Shown: positions 1 through 9,149 of the stretch, piece after piece
How positions within the stretch are numbered: position 1 is the first letter of the stretch
Layout: every line of letters starts with the position of its first letter
NCBI RefSeq assembly: GCF_025421715.1
Contig: NZ_JAOEFC010000001.1
Location: 124,001 to 188,000 of the forward strand
Direction of reading: 5' to 3'
Origin: Microbacterium festucae
Lineage (GTDB): Bacteria; Actinomycetota; Actinomycetes; Actinomycetales; Microbacteriaceae
DNA length: 64,000 nucleotides
Program-made: the position numbers and the translations under genes
Notes under the pieces: model-generated
The model's database searches: none
Told to the model about the DNA's origin: nothing
The model's input: the letters and a program-made list of their open reading frames with translations, nothing else

Positions 1-1003
1 CCCGGTCCATGATCTCGTCGGTCATTTCGGGGTAGTAGATGTGAGCCACCACGAGGGTGCGCAGCGGACGTGCAGGATCATAAGAGCCCGCGTCATCGTC
101 AGCCAGCACCTCGAGCATGGCCGCGTCGGTATTGAGAGTCTGGGGCTCGACGTTCCGAGCGAGATCCTGATAGATGAGCTCCATCGGATACCCGTTCCTC
201 TCGGCCGCATCCAGCGTCCACCGACCGATCACCGCCAACCTGTCCATGAACGGCGGCCACTGGAAGAAGGGCCGTCGCTTCAGCGTCGGGCACCCCGCTT
301 CGATCAGCTGCTCGGCATAGAGAACGGCATTGTTCTCGATCTTGTCGGTCAGGCTCGGGAAGGCGACTTCCGCGACGAAGCCGAGCTCGACGAACTTCTC
401 GGTGAACACCGCCTCGTGCTTGCTCACGGCATCCGAGTAACTGTCGAGCGCGGGCAGGTCCCGCCAGTACGCACGCCACTCCTCTGAGAGGACCATGTCG
501 CGGCGAACGGCCATCCAGTACGACTGCAGATGGTAGGCGAGGTACTCCTCTCCCGTGAAGGGATGGGGCTCGACTCGGGGATGGTCGGTCATCCCCCAGA
601 AATGCAGCGGTCGGCGATCCATTCGCTCGAACAGTGGCGCGAAGTCACCGATGGGGCCGAACCAGGTGTCGTTCGCGAGGACGATCTCGTCCCATCGTCG
701 CAGACGATCGCCGAGGTGCTCCAGCCCCTCCTTGTAACCCGTGATGTCGAATCCACGGTTCTCACGGACAAGGATCTCGTCGGACACCGGTTCCAGAACA
801 GCGCGACCGGCGTCGGTCAAATGCCCATTCACGACGACGAGTACGTGGTCGCAGTGATCGCGAAGCTTCTCCAGCGCGTAGGGAATGTACGCTTCGACAT
901 CCCCGCGCCGGTCATAAACCACGTAGATGAGAGCCCGCTTCCCACCGGCGGGGAACTCGGAGGCCGAGCGTGCGGGAAAACTGACGAGCTCTGCCGTTTT
1001 CAT
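1..1003 (-). CDS. Rhamnan synthesis protein F family (RgpF-like), 3' end outside the window
   Basis: The reading frame starts at ATG 1003 and runs off the left edge after about 334 codons. The start has GGAAGGA six nt upstream and overlaps the stop of the upstream gene as ATGA, so the two are probably translationally coupled. Early residues (KRALIYVVYDRRG) followed by a segment reading LANDTWFGPIGDF match the RgpF family, known from rhamnose-glucose and rhamnan wall polysaccharide assembly, where the proteins act as cytoplasmic or membrane-associated glycosyltransferase-like enzymes. The neighbour has the same architecture, and rmlB/rmlCD lie 2 kb away, which supports a rhamnose polymer role. 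The exact linkage made cannot be inferred. Confidence 0.75.
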   Translation of the reverse strand, partial: MKTAELVSFPARSASEFPAGGKRALIYVVYDRRGDVEAYIPYALEKLRDHCDHVLVVVNGHLTDAGRAVLEPVSDEILVRENRGFDITGYKEGLEHLGDRLRRWDEIVLANDTWFGPIGDFAPLFERMDRRPLHFWGMTDHPRVEPHPFTGEEYLAYHLQSYWMAVRRDMVLSEEWRAYWRDLPALDSYSDAVSKHEAVFTEKFVELGFVAEVAFPSLTDKIENNAVLYAEQLIEAGCPTLKRRPFFQWPPFMDRLAVIGRWTLDAAERNGYPMELIYQDLARNVEPQTLNTDAAMLEVLADDDAGSYDPARPLRTLVVAHIYYPEMTDEIMDR

Positions 1004-2901
1004 GCGGATTCCTTCCGACGCGGCGACCGCCCAGGACGAAGTTGACGGAGCGCGCCGACGACCCGATGGCCTCGCCGCGCGAAATAGTAGAGGGGCAGGA
1101 GCCGCCGGGCGAGACCGAAGTGGTTGAGACGGAGGTACATCCTCATGAGGGCGACCGGCCCACCGAAACCGGTCGCACCGGCAAGATGCAAGAACCGGAT
1201 CTGATCCACCGGATAGCCACGCACCGACATCGACACTTGATCAGTCTTGAATTGCAGTGCGGTGTGGCTGATGCTGGCGTGCTCGGAAGTAAGGATCGTT
1301 CGGGAATGGAAGCCCGCTTCCGCGGCAGCCGACACGACGGTGCGCTCTTGCACGTGGGCCAACTCGCGCTCACGCTTACCGCGGCGATAGTCGGCGTGGC
1401 GCCAACGGTGCTCGGTCATGATCCGAAGGGCCTGGGGCCGTCCGATCCACATGCCGCCATACGGCGCCAGCGGGGACACCGCATCGACGGGGACGCGGAT
1501 ACCGAGGGTGTCGCGAAGGCGAGCGGCCGCACTCTCGAGCCCCGCCCAAGCGCGTCCCATCGTGCCGAAGCCGATATGCACCATAGGCGGGAAGACGAGG
1601 CCGAGCCCAGGTTCGCGCGCGAACATCTGCAGGACGTTTCTGACATACCCAGGACTGTTCAGAAGGTTCTCGAGCTGGTAGCGGCGTGAGTACCGGTTGA
1701 GATTCAGCGTCTTCCGCGGCGCCGGCCGATGGTGGAGCTTGACGACGATGTCGTGATCGCCGCTGAGCAGAACATCGCGGCACCCGACGAAGAAGTCGCT
1801 CATGTCCCGCCCCGGCCCCGGCGGCACGACGCGCACCTCGAGCGAACCGAATGCCAGATCCTCGCGCTCCTCGAACCGGCGTTGGATCGTCGCGGCCGTC
1901 ATGCCGTCCGGCGCGGTAACGAGAAGGTCGTACCCGGCCGGAAGGTTTTCCATCGCGCGGAAGACCACGTCAAGGCCGGCGCCATCACTCACATGAAGGA
2001 TCACGAGCAGCCGCAGAGATGTCGCGTCATCCGTCCCGGGCCGGGGACGATCGGGGATCACGTTGAAGAGACCCGCGTTCACATTCAGCGCCTTGGGCGG
2101 GACGGTGCGGGCAAGGCTCTGCCACACGAGGTCGCTTGAATACCCCAACTTCGCCATGGCAGCGACGGTCTCGCGCCCCACGACGGCGTGCTGGTCCAGC
2201 AGAGGCGGGAAAAGGCGGAATTGGGAGCGGGCCACGACCGGGCAGCCTGCATGCATCAAAGCGACAGCGCCGAACACCAACGGGTCGCCGGTGCGGAACT
2301 CGGCGGCGTGGAAGGCGTATGTCGTCGAGAGTCCGGACTCCGCCAGCGAGGGCAACAGCCGGTGCTCGGCATCGACATCGTCTCCGTCCAGCGTCTCCCA
2401 GAACGTTGCGAGAGCGCCGCTTCGCAGGGCACCGTCGCGAAGCACCGTCCAGACCCACGGCGCCTCGATCGCGGGAAACCCCTCACCGGGAAAGGACTCC
2501 GGCTGGTGGCGGTGGGAGTTCTCGACGAGCTGCCACGCGTCCCAGGACGAGTCCGCCATCCGCTCGAGGACCGGGCGGAAGTCGTTCACCGGACCGAACC
2601 AGGAGTCCCCGCTCAGGATGACTTCATCCGCGCCCCCGACGACGGCCTCTCTCGCGGAAAGCGCGACGCCGTAGTCGCTCGCCCGAAACGCGGAGGCCAC
2701 CGGCGCGAACACGGCATCGCTGACGTCGCGCAGGCGCGCGCGGTCGACCGCTTCGACCGAGCGGGGCGCGATGACAATCACATCGTCCATCAGAGGACGC
2801 AGTTGAGTGAGGGCGAAGATGACCTGGTCATCAACCGTGGGCCGCGATCCTTCGATCGCGTAGATGAGACGGCGCCGGGGGTGTTCGACAGGCTCAACCA
2901 T
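1000..2901 (-). CDS. Rhamnan synthesis protein F family (RgpF-like)
   Basis: About 633 residues. An N-terminal half resembles the preceding-gene family (segment ILSGDSWFGPVNDF near residue 95) and a C-terminal half has the RgpF core, with VKLHHRPAPRKT and later GGMWIGRPQAL, typical of rhamnan synthesis F proteins. No signal peptide or clear membrane span. I chose ATG 2901 because GGAGAG lies nine nt upstream. An upstream ATG (2922) and TTG (2934) in the same frame lack a ribosome-binding site. It overlaps the next gene by four bases. The 118 bp between it and divergent rmlB probably hold both promoters. The role in building a rhamnose-containing wall polymer is inferred from family and neighbours. 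Confidence 0.75.
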   Translation of the reverse strand: MVEPVEHPRRRLIYAIEGSRPTVDDQVIFALTQLRPLMDDVIVIAPRSVEAVDRARLRDVSDAVFAPVASAFRASDYGVALSAREAVVGGADEVILSGDSWFGPVNDFRPVLERMADSSWDAWQLVENSHRHQPESFPGEGFPAIEAPWVWTVLRDGALRSGALATFWETLDGDDVDAEHRLLPSLAESGLSTTYAFHAAEFRTGDPLVFGAVALMHAGCPVVARSQFRLFPPLLDQHAVVGRETVAAMAKLGYSSDLVWQSLARTVPPKALNVNAGLFNVIPDRPRPGTDDATSLRLLVILHVSDGAGLDVVFRAMENLPAGYDLLVTAPDGMTAATIQRRFEEREDLAFGSLEVRVVPPGPGRDMSDFFVGCRDVLLSGDHDIVVKLHHRPAPRKTLNLNRYSRRYQLENLLNSPGYVRNVLQMFAREPGLGLVFPPMVHIGFGTMGRAWAGLESAAARLRDTLGIRVPVDAVSPLAPYGGMWIGRPQALRIMTEHRWRHADYRRGKRERELAHVQERTVVSAAAEAGFHSRTILTSEHASISHTALQFKTDQVSMSVRGYPVDQIRFLHLAGATGFGGPVALMRMYLRLNHFGLARRLLPLYYFARRGHRVVGALRQLRPGRSPRRKESA

Positions 2902-3007
2902 CGTGTCGCACTCTCCGTTCATGCCCGAAAACAACAGGCCTCAGGATTCTATCCGCCGATCGGCTCGGGGAACTTCGAGCTGCTTCGGTCAGCGACGGTG
3001 AGAACGG

Positions 3008-4018
<1,011 letters not shown>

Positions 4019-4023
4019 GGGAC

Positions 4024-5442
4024 GTGTCGATCGAGTTCGGCAAGCACCTCTCCGTCACACAGACCCCCATCCCGGGTCTCATCGTCATCGACCTCCCGGT
4101 TCACGGCGATGAACGCGGCTGGTTCAAGGAGAACTGGCAGCGGGAGAAGATGACGGGGCCGGGCATCGAGCTTCCCGATTTCGGACCCGTGCAGAACAAC
4201 ATCTCCTTCAACGATGCGGTTGGTACAACACGGGGAATTCACGCGGAGCCGTGGGACAAGTACGTCTCGGTGGCCTGCGGAAGCATCTTCGGCGCGTGGG
4301 TGGATCTGCGTGAGGGCCCGACGTTCGGGGCGGTGTACTCGGCCCGGATCGATGCATCACGGGCGGTGTTCGTCCCGCGCGGCGTCGGCAATGCCTACCA
4401 GACGCTGGAGCCCGACACCGCCTACACATACCTGGTGAATGACCACTGGTCACCGGATGCGTCCTACACGTTTCTGAATCTCGCCGACGAGACGGCAGCC
4501 ATCGACTGGCCGATCCCGCTCGATCAGGTCACCATCAGCGAGAAAGACAAAGGCCACCCGCGGCTGGCCGACGTCGTGCCGATGGCACCGAAGCGCATCC
4601 TCGTGACCGGTGCGAACGGGCAGCTGGGGAGAGCCCTCCGTGCCGAGTTCGGCGATCACGAGTGGATCGACTATGCCACGCGCGACGATCTTGATCTGAC
4701 GGCACCCGATCTCGCGTCGACCCGTCGGTGGCGTGACTACGGCACCATCATCAATGCGGCCGCTTACACCAAGGTCGATCTCGCCGAAACCCCCGCAGGG
4801 CGAGCGGAAGCCTGGGCAGCCAACGTCACCGCGGTCTCCGCTCTGGCACGCATCGCGACGGACAACGACATCACCCTCGTGCACGTCTCGAGCGACTACG
4901 TCTTCGACGGCGGAAGCGATACTGGTTACGGCGAGGGCGACGAGGTGTCACCGCTGGGTGTCTACGGGCAGACGAAAGCCGCCGGCGACGCTGTGATCTC
5001 GGTCGTGCCCCGTCACTACATCTTGCGCACCAGCTGGGTCATCGGTGACGGCAAGAACTTCGTGCGGACGATGGCGTCACTGGCGGAACGAGGAGTGTCC
5101 CCGAAGGTGGTCGACGACCAGTGGGGGCGCCTGACGTTCGCATCCGAGATCGCGCGGGCCATCCGGCACCTCCTCGACAGTGGGTCCGACTACGGCATCT
5201 ACAACGTCTCCGGCGGTGGTGCGACCATGTCCTGGTACGAGATCGCACGAGAGGTGTTCCGCATGACGGGCGCGCCGGACGGGCTGGTGAGTGGGGTCTC
5301 GACCGAGGTGTACTTCGCCGACAGCACACTGCCGGTCGCACCCCGGCCCACCCACAGCACTCTGAATTTGAGCAAGCTGGAAGACACCGGCTTCACGCCG
5401 CGGGATGCCGCACACTCTCTCGCCGCATACCTGGATGTGTGA
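4024..5442 (+). CDS. rmlC-rmlD: Bifunctional dTDP-4-dehydrorhamnose 3,5-epimerase / reductase (RmlC-RmlD fusion)
   Basis: About 472 residues holding two consecutive enzymes. Residues about 1-185 are an RmlC cupin (catalytic His in TTRGIHAE, then a Tyr-rich barrel). Residues about 195-470 are an RmlD reductase with GANGQLGRAL for nucleotide binding and YGQTK as the catalytic pair. Together they complete dTDP-L-rhamnose synthesis from the RmlB product. In many bacteria these are separate genes; fused forms occur in Actinobacteria. Start: AAGGGG lies 11 nt before GTG 4024. An in-frame GTG at 4015 overlaps the rmlB stop and is an alternative. RmlA, the first enzyme, is not in the window. Confidence 0.9.
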   Translation: MSIEFGKHLSVTQTPIPGLIVIDLPVHGDERGWFKENWQREKMTGPGIELPDFGPVQNNISFNDAVGTTRGIHAEPWDKYVSVACGSIFGAWVDLREGPTFGAVYSARIDASRAVFVPRGVGNAYQTLEPDTAYTYLVNDHWSPDASYTFLNLADETAAIDWPIPLDQVTISEKDKGHPRLADVVPMAPKRILVTGANGQLGRALRAEFGDHEWIDYATRDDLDLTAPDLASTRRWRDYGTIINAAAYTKVDLAETPAGRAEAWAANVTAVSALARIATDNDITLVHVSSDYVFDGGSDTGYGEGDEVSPLGVYGQTKAAGDAVISVVPRHYILRTSWVIGDGKNFVRTMASLAERGVSPKVVDDQWGRLTFASEIARAIRHLLDSGSDYGIYNVSGGGATMSWYEIAREVFRMTGAPDGLVSGVSTEVYFADSTLPVAPRPTHSTLNLSKLEDTGFTPRDAAHSLAAYLDV

Positions 5443-5487
5443 CATCTCGCGGGAGCTGGCGCAGGGCCGACAGACGGTGTCGGCGGC

Positions 5488-5913
5488 ATGAGGTCCCTCG
5501 CCCGCTGGTTGCGCACATCGGTCCTCGTGCGATATCTCCTGGTCGGCGGCCTCTCCTTCCTCATCGACATCGGACTGCTCGCGCTCCTCCACGAGATTTT
5601 CCGGGTGCCCTTGTTCGTCGCTACTCCGGCTGCGTTCCTGCTGAGCTTCGGGATCACGTACGTGCTCCAGCGCACCCTGACATTCACCACGCGCACCGGC
5701 TGGGGGGCCAGCAGCATCAAGTACGCGCTGCTCGTCGCCTTCAACACCGTCGCGACGACGGCTATCGTCGCCGTGACGGCGGGATGGGGCTGGCCGTGGG
5801 AGGTGGGGAAGGTGATCGCGGTGGCGTCGACCACCGTGTGGAACTATTTCGGCTACCGCTACTGGATCTTTCCGCCGTCTGAGCCATCGGGTTCCCCGGA
5901 AGCGTCGCTCTGA
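5488..5913 (+). CDS. GtrA family membrane protein
   Basis: 141 residues with four predicted membrane helices and the family pattern RYLLVGGLSFLIDIG at the start and TTVWNYFGYRYWIF at the end. GtrA proteins are associated with moving or using polyprenyl-linked sugars across the membrane during surface glycan assembly. The gene follows rmlCD by 45 nt and probably shares its transcript. Its last 55 bases overlap the convergent DUF2304 gene on the other strand, so both C-termini are encoded by the same DNA. Confidence 0.85.
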   Translation: MRSLARWLRTSVLVRYLLVGGLSFLIDIGLLALLHEIFRVPLFVATPAAFLLSFGITYVLQRTLTFTTRTGWGASSIKYALLVAFNTVATTAIVAVTAGWGWPWEVGKVIAVASTTVWNYFGYRYWIFPPSEPSGSPEASL

Positions 5914-6296
5914 AGCGTCGGCTCGTGCGTCGACGGTGCCGGATCACGAGCTGCATCTCGGCGCATCAGCATCTCGACCTGCGAACGGAGAATGGCGGTC
6001 TCTTCTGCGACGCGCCGGATCTCGTCCTCGGCTCGTGACAGCTCCCAGGACAGATGCAGCGCGACGCCGACCAGGAGCACAATCGAGAGCGCGAAGATCA
6101 GGTTGGCGGGAACCTCGACGCCGAGGAGGCTGGTGAGTTCCAGGAGCAGCCCGGGGAAGATCGAGATGATCAGGAGCGCGAGACCGATGACGAGCCACAG
6201 GGTCGCATATTTCTCCCCCAACTGACGCTTGAGCAGCAGGGTGATGATGATCGCGAGCACGACGACCGCGAAGATGATTCCAGCGAGGATGATCAT
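5859..6296 (-). CDS. DUF2304 domain membrane protein
   Basis: 145 residues. Three hydrophobic helices fill residues 1-75 (start MIILAGIIFAVVVLAII), followed by a charged helical stretch around SRAEDEIRRVAEETA and an acidic tail. This is the layout of DUF2304 proteins, which commonly sit next to polyprenyl-phosphate type family 2 glycosyltransferases. Here it follows such a transferase with an ATGA overlap (start ATG 6296), so the two are probably co-translated and may form one membrane glycosylation unit. Much longer in-frame upstream sequence exists but lies inside the glycosyltransferase gene and is not used. Confidence 0.8.
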   Translation of the reverse strand: MIILAGIIFAVVVLAIIITLLLKRQLGEKYATLWLVIGLALLIISIFPGLLLELTSLLGVEVPANLIFALSIVLLVGVALHLSWELSRAEDEIRRVAEETAILRSQVEMLMRRDAARDPAPSTHEPTLQSDASGEPDGSDGGKIQ

Positions 6297-7024
6297 TTTG
6301 CACCGTGGCCCTCTGCCGATGGACCTCGCATCAGGGCCAAGCTCAACGCGAATACCGAACGCAGGAGATACACTGCCGCCCCGAACGGGTTCTGGCTGGG
6401 ACGACCGTACGCCCTCGGACGCATCGCCACCGGCACCTGCGTGACCTTCAGTCCTGCGTGTACAGCGCTCACGAGTGAGTCGACTGTGTCCCCCAGGTAT
6501 TCCGCGGGGTAGTAGCGGACGTACTGCGCGATAGCCGAACGGTTCGCTGCTCGGAACCCGCTCGTGACGTCGGTGAGTTGCGTGCGCGCGACCCTGGACA
6601 GCACCGCAGCCAGCAGACGCATCGCCCATCGACGTGGCCCCCGCGCCGAATAGTCTCCGACGTCCGCGAAGCGTGCTCCGATGGAGATGTCCGCGACCTC
6701 GAGTCCGTCCAGCACCGCGGCGATATCCCGGGGATTGTGCTGTCCATCCGCATCCACCTGTATCGCCTTGGCGTAGCCGTGGCGCTGGGCATATGTGAAA
6801 CCGGTTCGCATCGCCCCTCCGACCCCCATGTTGAAGGGAAGGCTGAGGACGACGGCGCCGGCTTCTCGCGCCGCCTGCGCCGTGTCATCGCTGGACCCGT
6901 CGTCGACGACGACGATGTCCCAATCTTCGGGTTGGGCGCGGATCTCTCTGACGGTATTGCCGACGTTGGCAGCCTCGTTCCATGCCGGAACGATGACCAA
7001 AGTGCGCTCTCGTGCCGTCGACAT
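6293..7024 (-). CDS. Glycosyltransferase family 2, polyprenyl-phosphate sugar transferase type
   Basis: About 243 residues with the GT-A fold: the opening LVIVPAWNEAANV, the nucleotide-sugar motif VVVDDGSSDDT, and metal-binding DAD in IQVDADGQHNP. This resembles dolichol-phosphate mannose synthase type enzymes, which load a sugar on a lipid phosphate at the inner membrane face. No membrane helix of its own, which fits the coupled DUF2304 partner. Start ATG 7024 is supported by TATCCT seven nt upstream (leaderless pattern); in-frame ATGs at 7057 and 7081 give implausible leaders. It is therefore probably the first gene of a two-gene unit. Confidence 0.85.
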   Translation of the reverse strand: MSTARERTLVIVPAWNEAANVGNTVREIRAQPEDWDIVVVDDGSSDDTAQAAREAGAVVLSLPFNMGVGGAMRTGFTYAQRHGYAKAIQVDADGQHNPRDIAAVLDGLEVADISIGARFADVGDYSARGPRRWAMRLLAAVLSRVARTQLTDVTSGFRAANRSAIAQYVRYYPAEYLGDTVDSLVSAVHAGLKVTQVPVAMRPRAYGRPSQNPFGAAVYLLRSVFALSLALMRGPSAEGHGAK

Positions 7025-7031
7025 CCTCAGT

Positions 7032-7037
7032 AGGATA
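7032..7037 (-). promoter_or_regulatory. -10 element of the family 2 glycosyltransferase
   Basis: TATCCT on the minus strand, seven nt before ATG 7024; it decides that start. Confidence 0.55.
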
Positions 7038-7070
7038 TCAGCGTCTCTCTGCCCCATTGCTCGGCCGCTG

Positions 7071-9149
7071 TCAGGGTGCAATCCCGTAGATGCGCATCGT
7101 GGTCGGACCTTCGTCGACGGTCTCCACGAGGTCGACGCATTCTCCCTCGAGGGTCACTTCGCTGAGAACCCATCGGACGTGTTTCTGTGCGAAATCGCTG
7201 CAGGGGTCGAATGTCATCTGGATCTGGTCCGGGGCAGGATTGCGCGGGTTGGGCTCACCGTCCCCCAGCACCCACGACGTCGTCGCGAGCCGATTCCAGA
7301 TCTCCTCGTGCGCGCCCGACGGATCGATGGCATCCCACATCTCCTCCGAGGGGAAGCCTTGCACGCCATTGAAAGTACGCACCCCGGACTCTACGAGCAT
7401 CATCGTGGGGAGCAGGGTGTTGCCGATTCCGACCCAGTTTCCGGGCTCAGACTGGTCGACGGCTTGCACGGCCTTCACCGATTCGGTCTCACGCAGATCC
7501 AGGACTCCGCTGTACACCGGGTTGACGACGGCGGATTGAGCGAGCGAGAGCACCAGCAGGCCACCGGCCGCAGCAGCGGCCCGGTCGCGCGCAAGAAGCC
7601 AGACGACGACGACGAGGCCGGCGGCGAACAGTGCGCCCAGCGCGATGTCACGCTTGGCCACCGCACCCCATAGGCCGTCACCGACCAACTCGTGCGCCTC
7701 CCAGACGACGAAGAGTATGGATGCTGCCGCAAGGCCGGCGCTGAGCATCGAAACGGCGAGCGGGGGCTTAGCCCCGGACGTCGGTCTGCGTCCGTCGAGA
7801 CGCCAGATGCATACGACCACCATCACCATGCTGAGCACGCCAAAGCCGATCCGCATTCTCGAATAGGTCGTTCGATCGAGGAACAGGGCGTGCGCGAGCG
7901 CGTCCCAGCCGGGAATGAACAAAAAGGCGAACATGACAATCAGTGCCGCCAGGCACGCGATCGCGATCGCGTCCAGCCCCCCACCGCGGCGCCGACGCGA
8001 CACGATCAGCCATATCAGCACGGGAACGAGGAACAGCCCCGGCAGGAAGAAGGTGGAGGCCTCCGACTCGTTGACCGTGAAGGGCTGTCCGTGGGTGTAA
8101 CCGAGTCCGAAGGACAAGAAGCCAGACAGCAGCTGCGCGAACTGATTGCCGTCGGCCGAACCGACGCTTTGAAGCCGCTCGCCGGGATAGACGGTCTCGG
8201 TGAAGCCCCTGATCGTGTCGAACCGAGTGAGGATCCACACGAGCATCACGAGCAGCGCCGCGATCCCGGCGATGAGCAGCGGCAGGACCTGTCTGAACCG
8301 GCGCCAGCCGACGGCATCGCCGAATCGTCGATCGCAATAGGCGCCCACTGCGAACGCCGCGACGACCACGACGACCGGGATGATGAACGGGGCGTAGATT
8401 CCCATTCCCAGGGTGACGGTCGTGTAGCCGGTGAGTGCCGCGAGGATCCATCCCGCACGGCGCCGGGTTGACCGCAGACACCACACAACCGTCGTCAGCG
8501 CCAGGAAGCCCCAGACCGCGGGGTAAAGCGTGAGCGACAGATACCACCACTGGAAGAACGGAGAGAAGAAGAAGCCGGCCGCCAGAGTCGATGACAGGAT
8601 GGGGCGCCGCGGCAGCAGCGAGACTGCGAACAGATAGACGGCGGCTATCACCGCCAAGCCCGGCAGCCACCATTTGAATGCCATGGCGTTGTCGAGGGGA
8701 AGAAAGAAGAACCCCAGAAGGTGCGGGCGGAAGGCGGTCGACCAGTCGGAGTTGGGAAGGTCGTTCTGCACGGTGGCGTCCATGCCCCCGGGGAAGGATT
8801 CATTGCGAGCGGGCAGACCCTGCTCGACTTGCGAGATCACCCAACTGGTCTGGACGAACCACTCGTCCGACCTGATGCCACGGGGCTGACCCGCGAGCAG
8901 GTCTGAGTCTGCGCCTTCCGCGATCTGTCCGTGCACCATCCCCGTCGAACTGCCGGTGATGCCTGCACCGACAAGACCGATGAACATCACGAGGAGGATC
9001 AGCAGCGGCACTGCCACGACACGGGCGTTCGGCAGCCCGTCGTCTCTCGGCTCCACGCTGCGACGCCACGTCTCGACGACGCCGCGCACTCGGAAGCCTT
9101 CGCGGGGCGATTGTCCGACCGCGGTCACGGCACCGTCACCTTCTGACAT
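7071..9149 (-). CDS. Large polytopic membrane protein, possible GT-C-type glycosyltransferase
   Basis: 692 residues with a hydrophobic segment near residue 50, a loop containing RSDEWFVQTSW, about a dozen further membrane helices to residue 560, and a roughly 130-residue extracytoplasmic C-terminal domain with paired Cys. That layout (long first external loop, many helices, soluble tail) resembles GT-C membrane glycosyltransferases and the YfhO group, but I see no motif that fixes the donor or acceptor. It overlaps the end of the upstream secreted-protein gene by 25 nt, so the two are co-expressed. A role in moving or attaching a sugar outside the membrane is an inference. Confidence 0.6.
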   Translation of the reverse strand: MSEGDGAVTAVGQSPREGFRVRGVVETWRRSVEPRDDGLPNARVVAVPLLILLVMFIGLVGAGITGSSTGMVHGQIAEGADSDLLAGQPRGIRSDEWFVQTSWVISQVEQGLPARNESFPGGMDATVQNDLPNSDWSTAFRPHLLGFFFLPLDNAMAFKWWLPGLAVIAAVYLFAVSLLPRRPILSSTLAAGFFFSPFFQWWYLSLTLYPAVWGFLALTTVVWCLRSTRRRAGWILAALTGYTTVTLGMGIYAPFIIPVVVVVAAFAVGAYCDRRFGDAVGWRRFRQVLPLLIAGIAALLVMLVWILTRFDTIRGFTETVYPGERLQSVGSADGNQFAQLLSGFLSFGLGYTHGQPFTVNESEASTFFLPGLFLVPVLIWLIVSRRRRGGGLDAIAIACLAALIVMFAFLFIPGWDALAHALFLDRTTYSRMRIGFGVLSMVMVVVCIWRLDGRRPTSGAKPPLAVSMLSAGLAAASILFVVWEAHELVGDGLWGAVAKRDIALGALFAAGLVVVVWLLARDRAAAAAGGLLVLSLAQSAVVNPVYSGVLDLRETESVKAVQAVDQSEPGNWVGIGNTLLPTMMLVESGVRTFNGVQGFPSEEMWDAIDPSGAHEEIWNRLATTSWVLGDGEPNPRNPAPDQIQMTFDPCSDFAQKHVRWVLSEVTLEGECVDLVETVDEGPTTMRIYGIAP

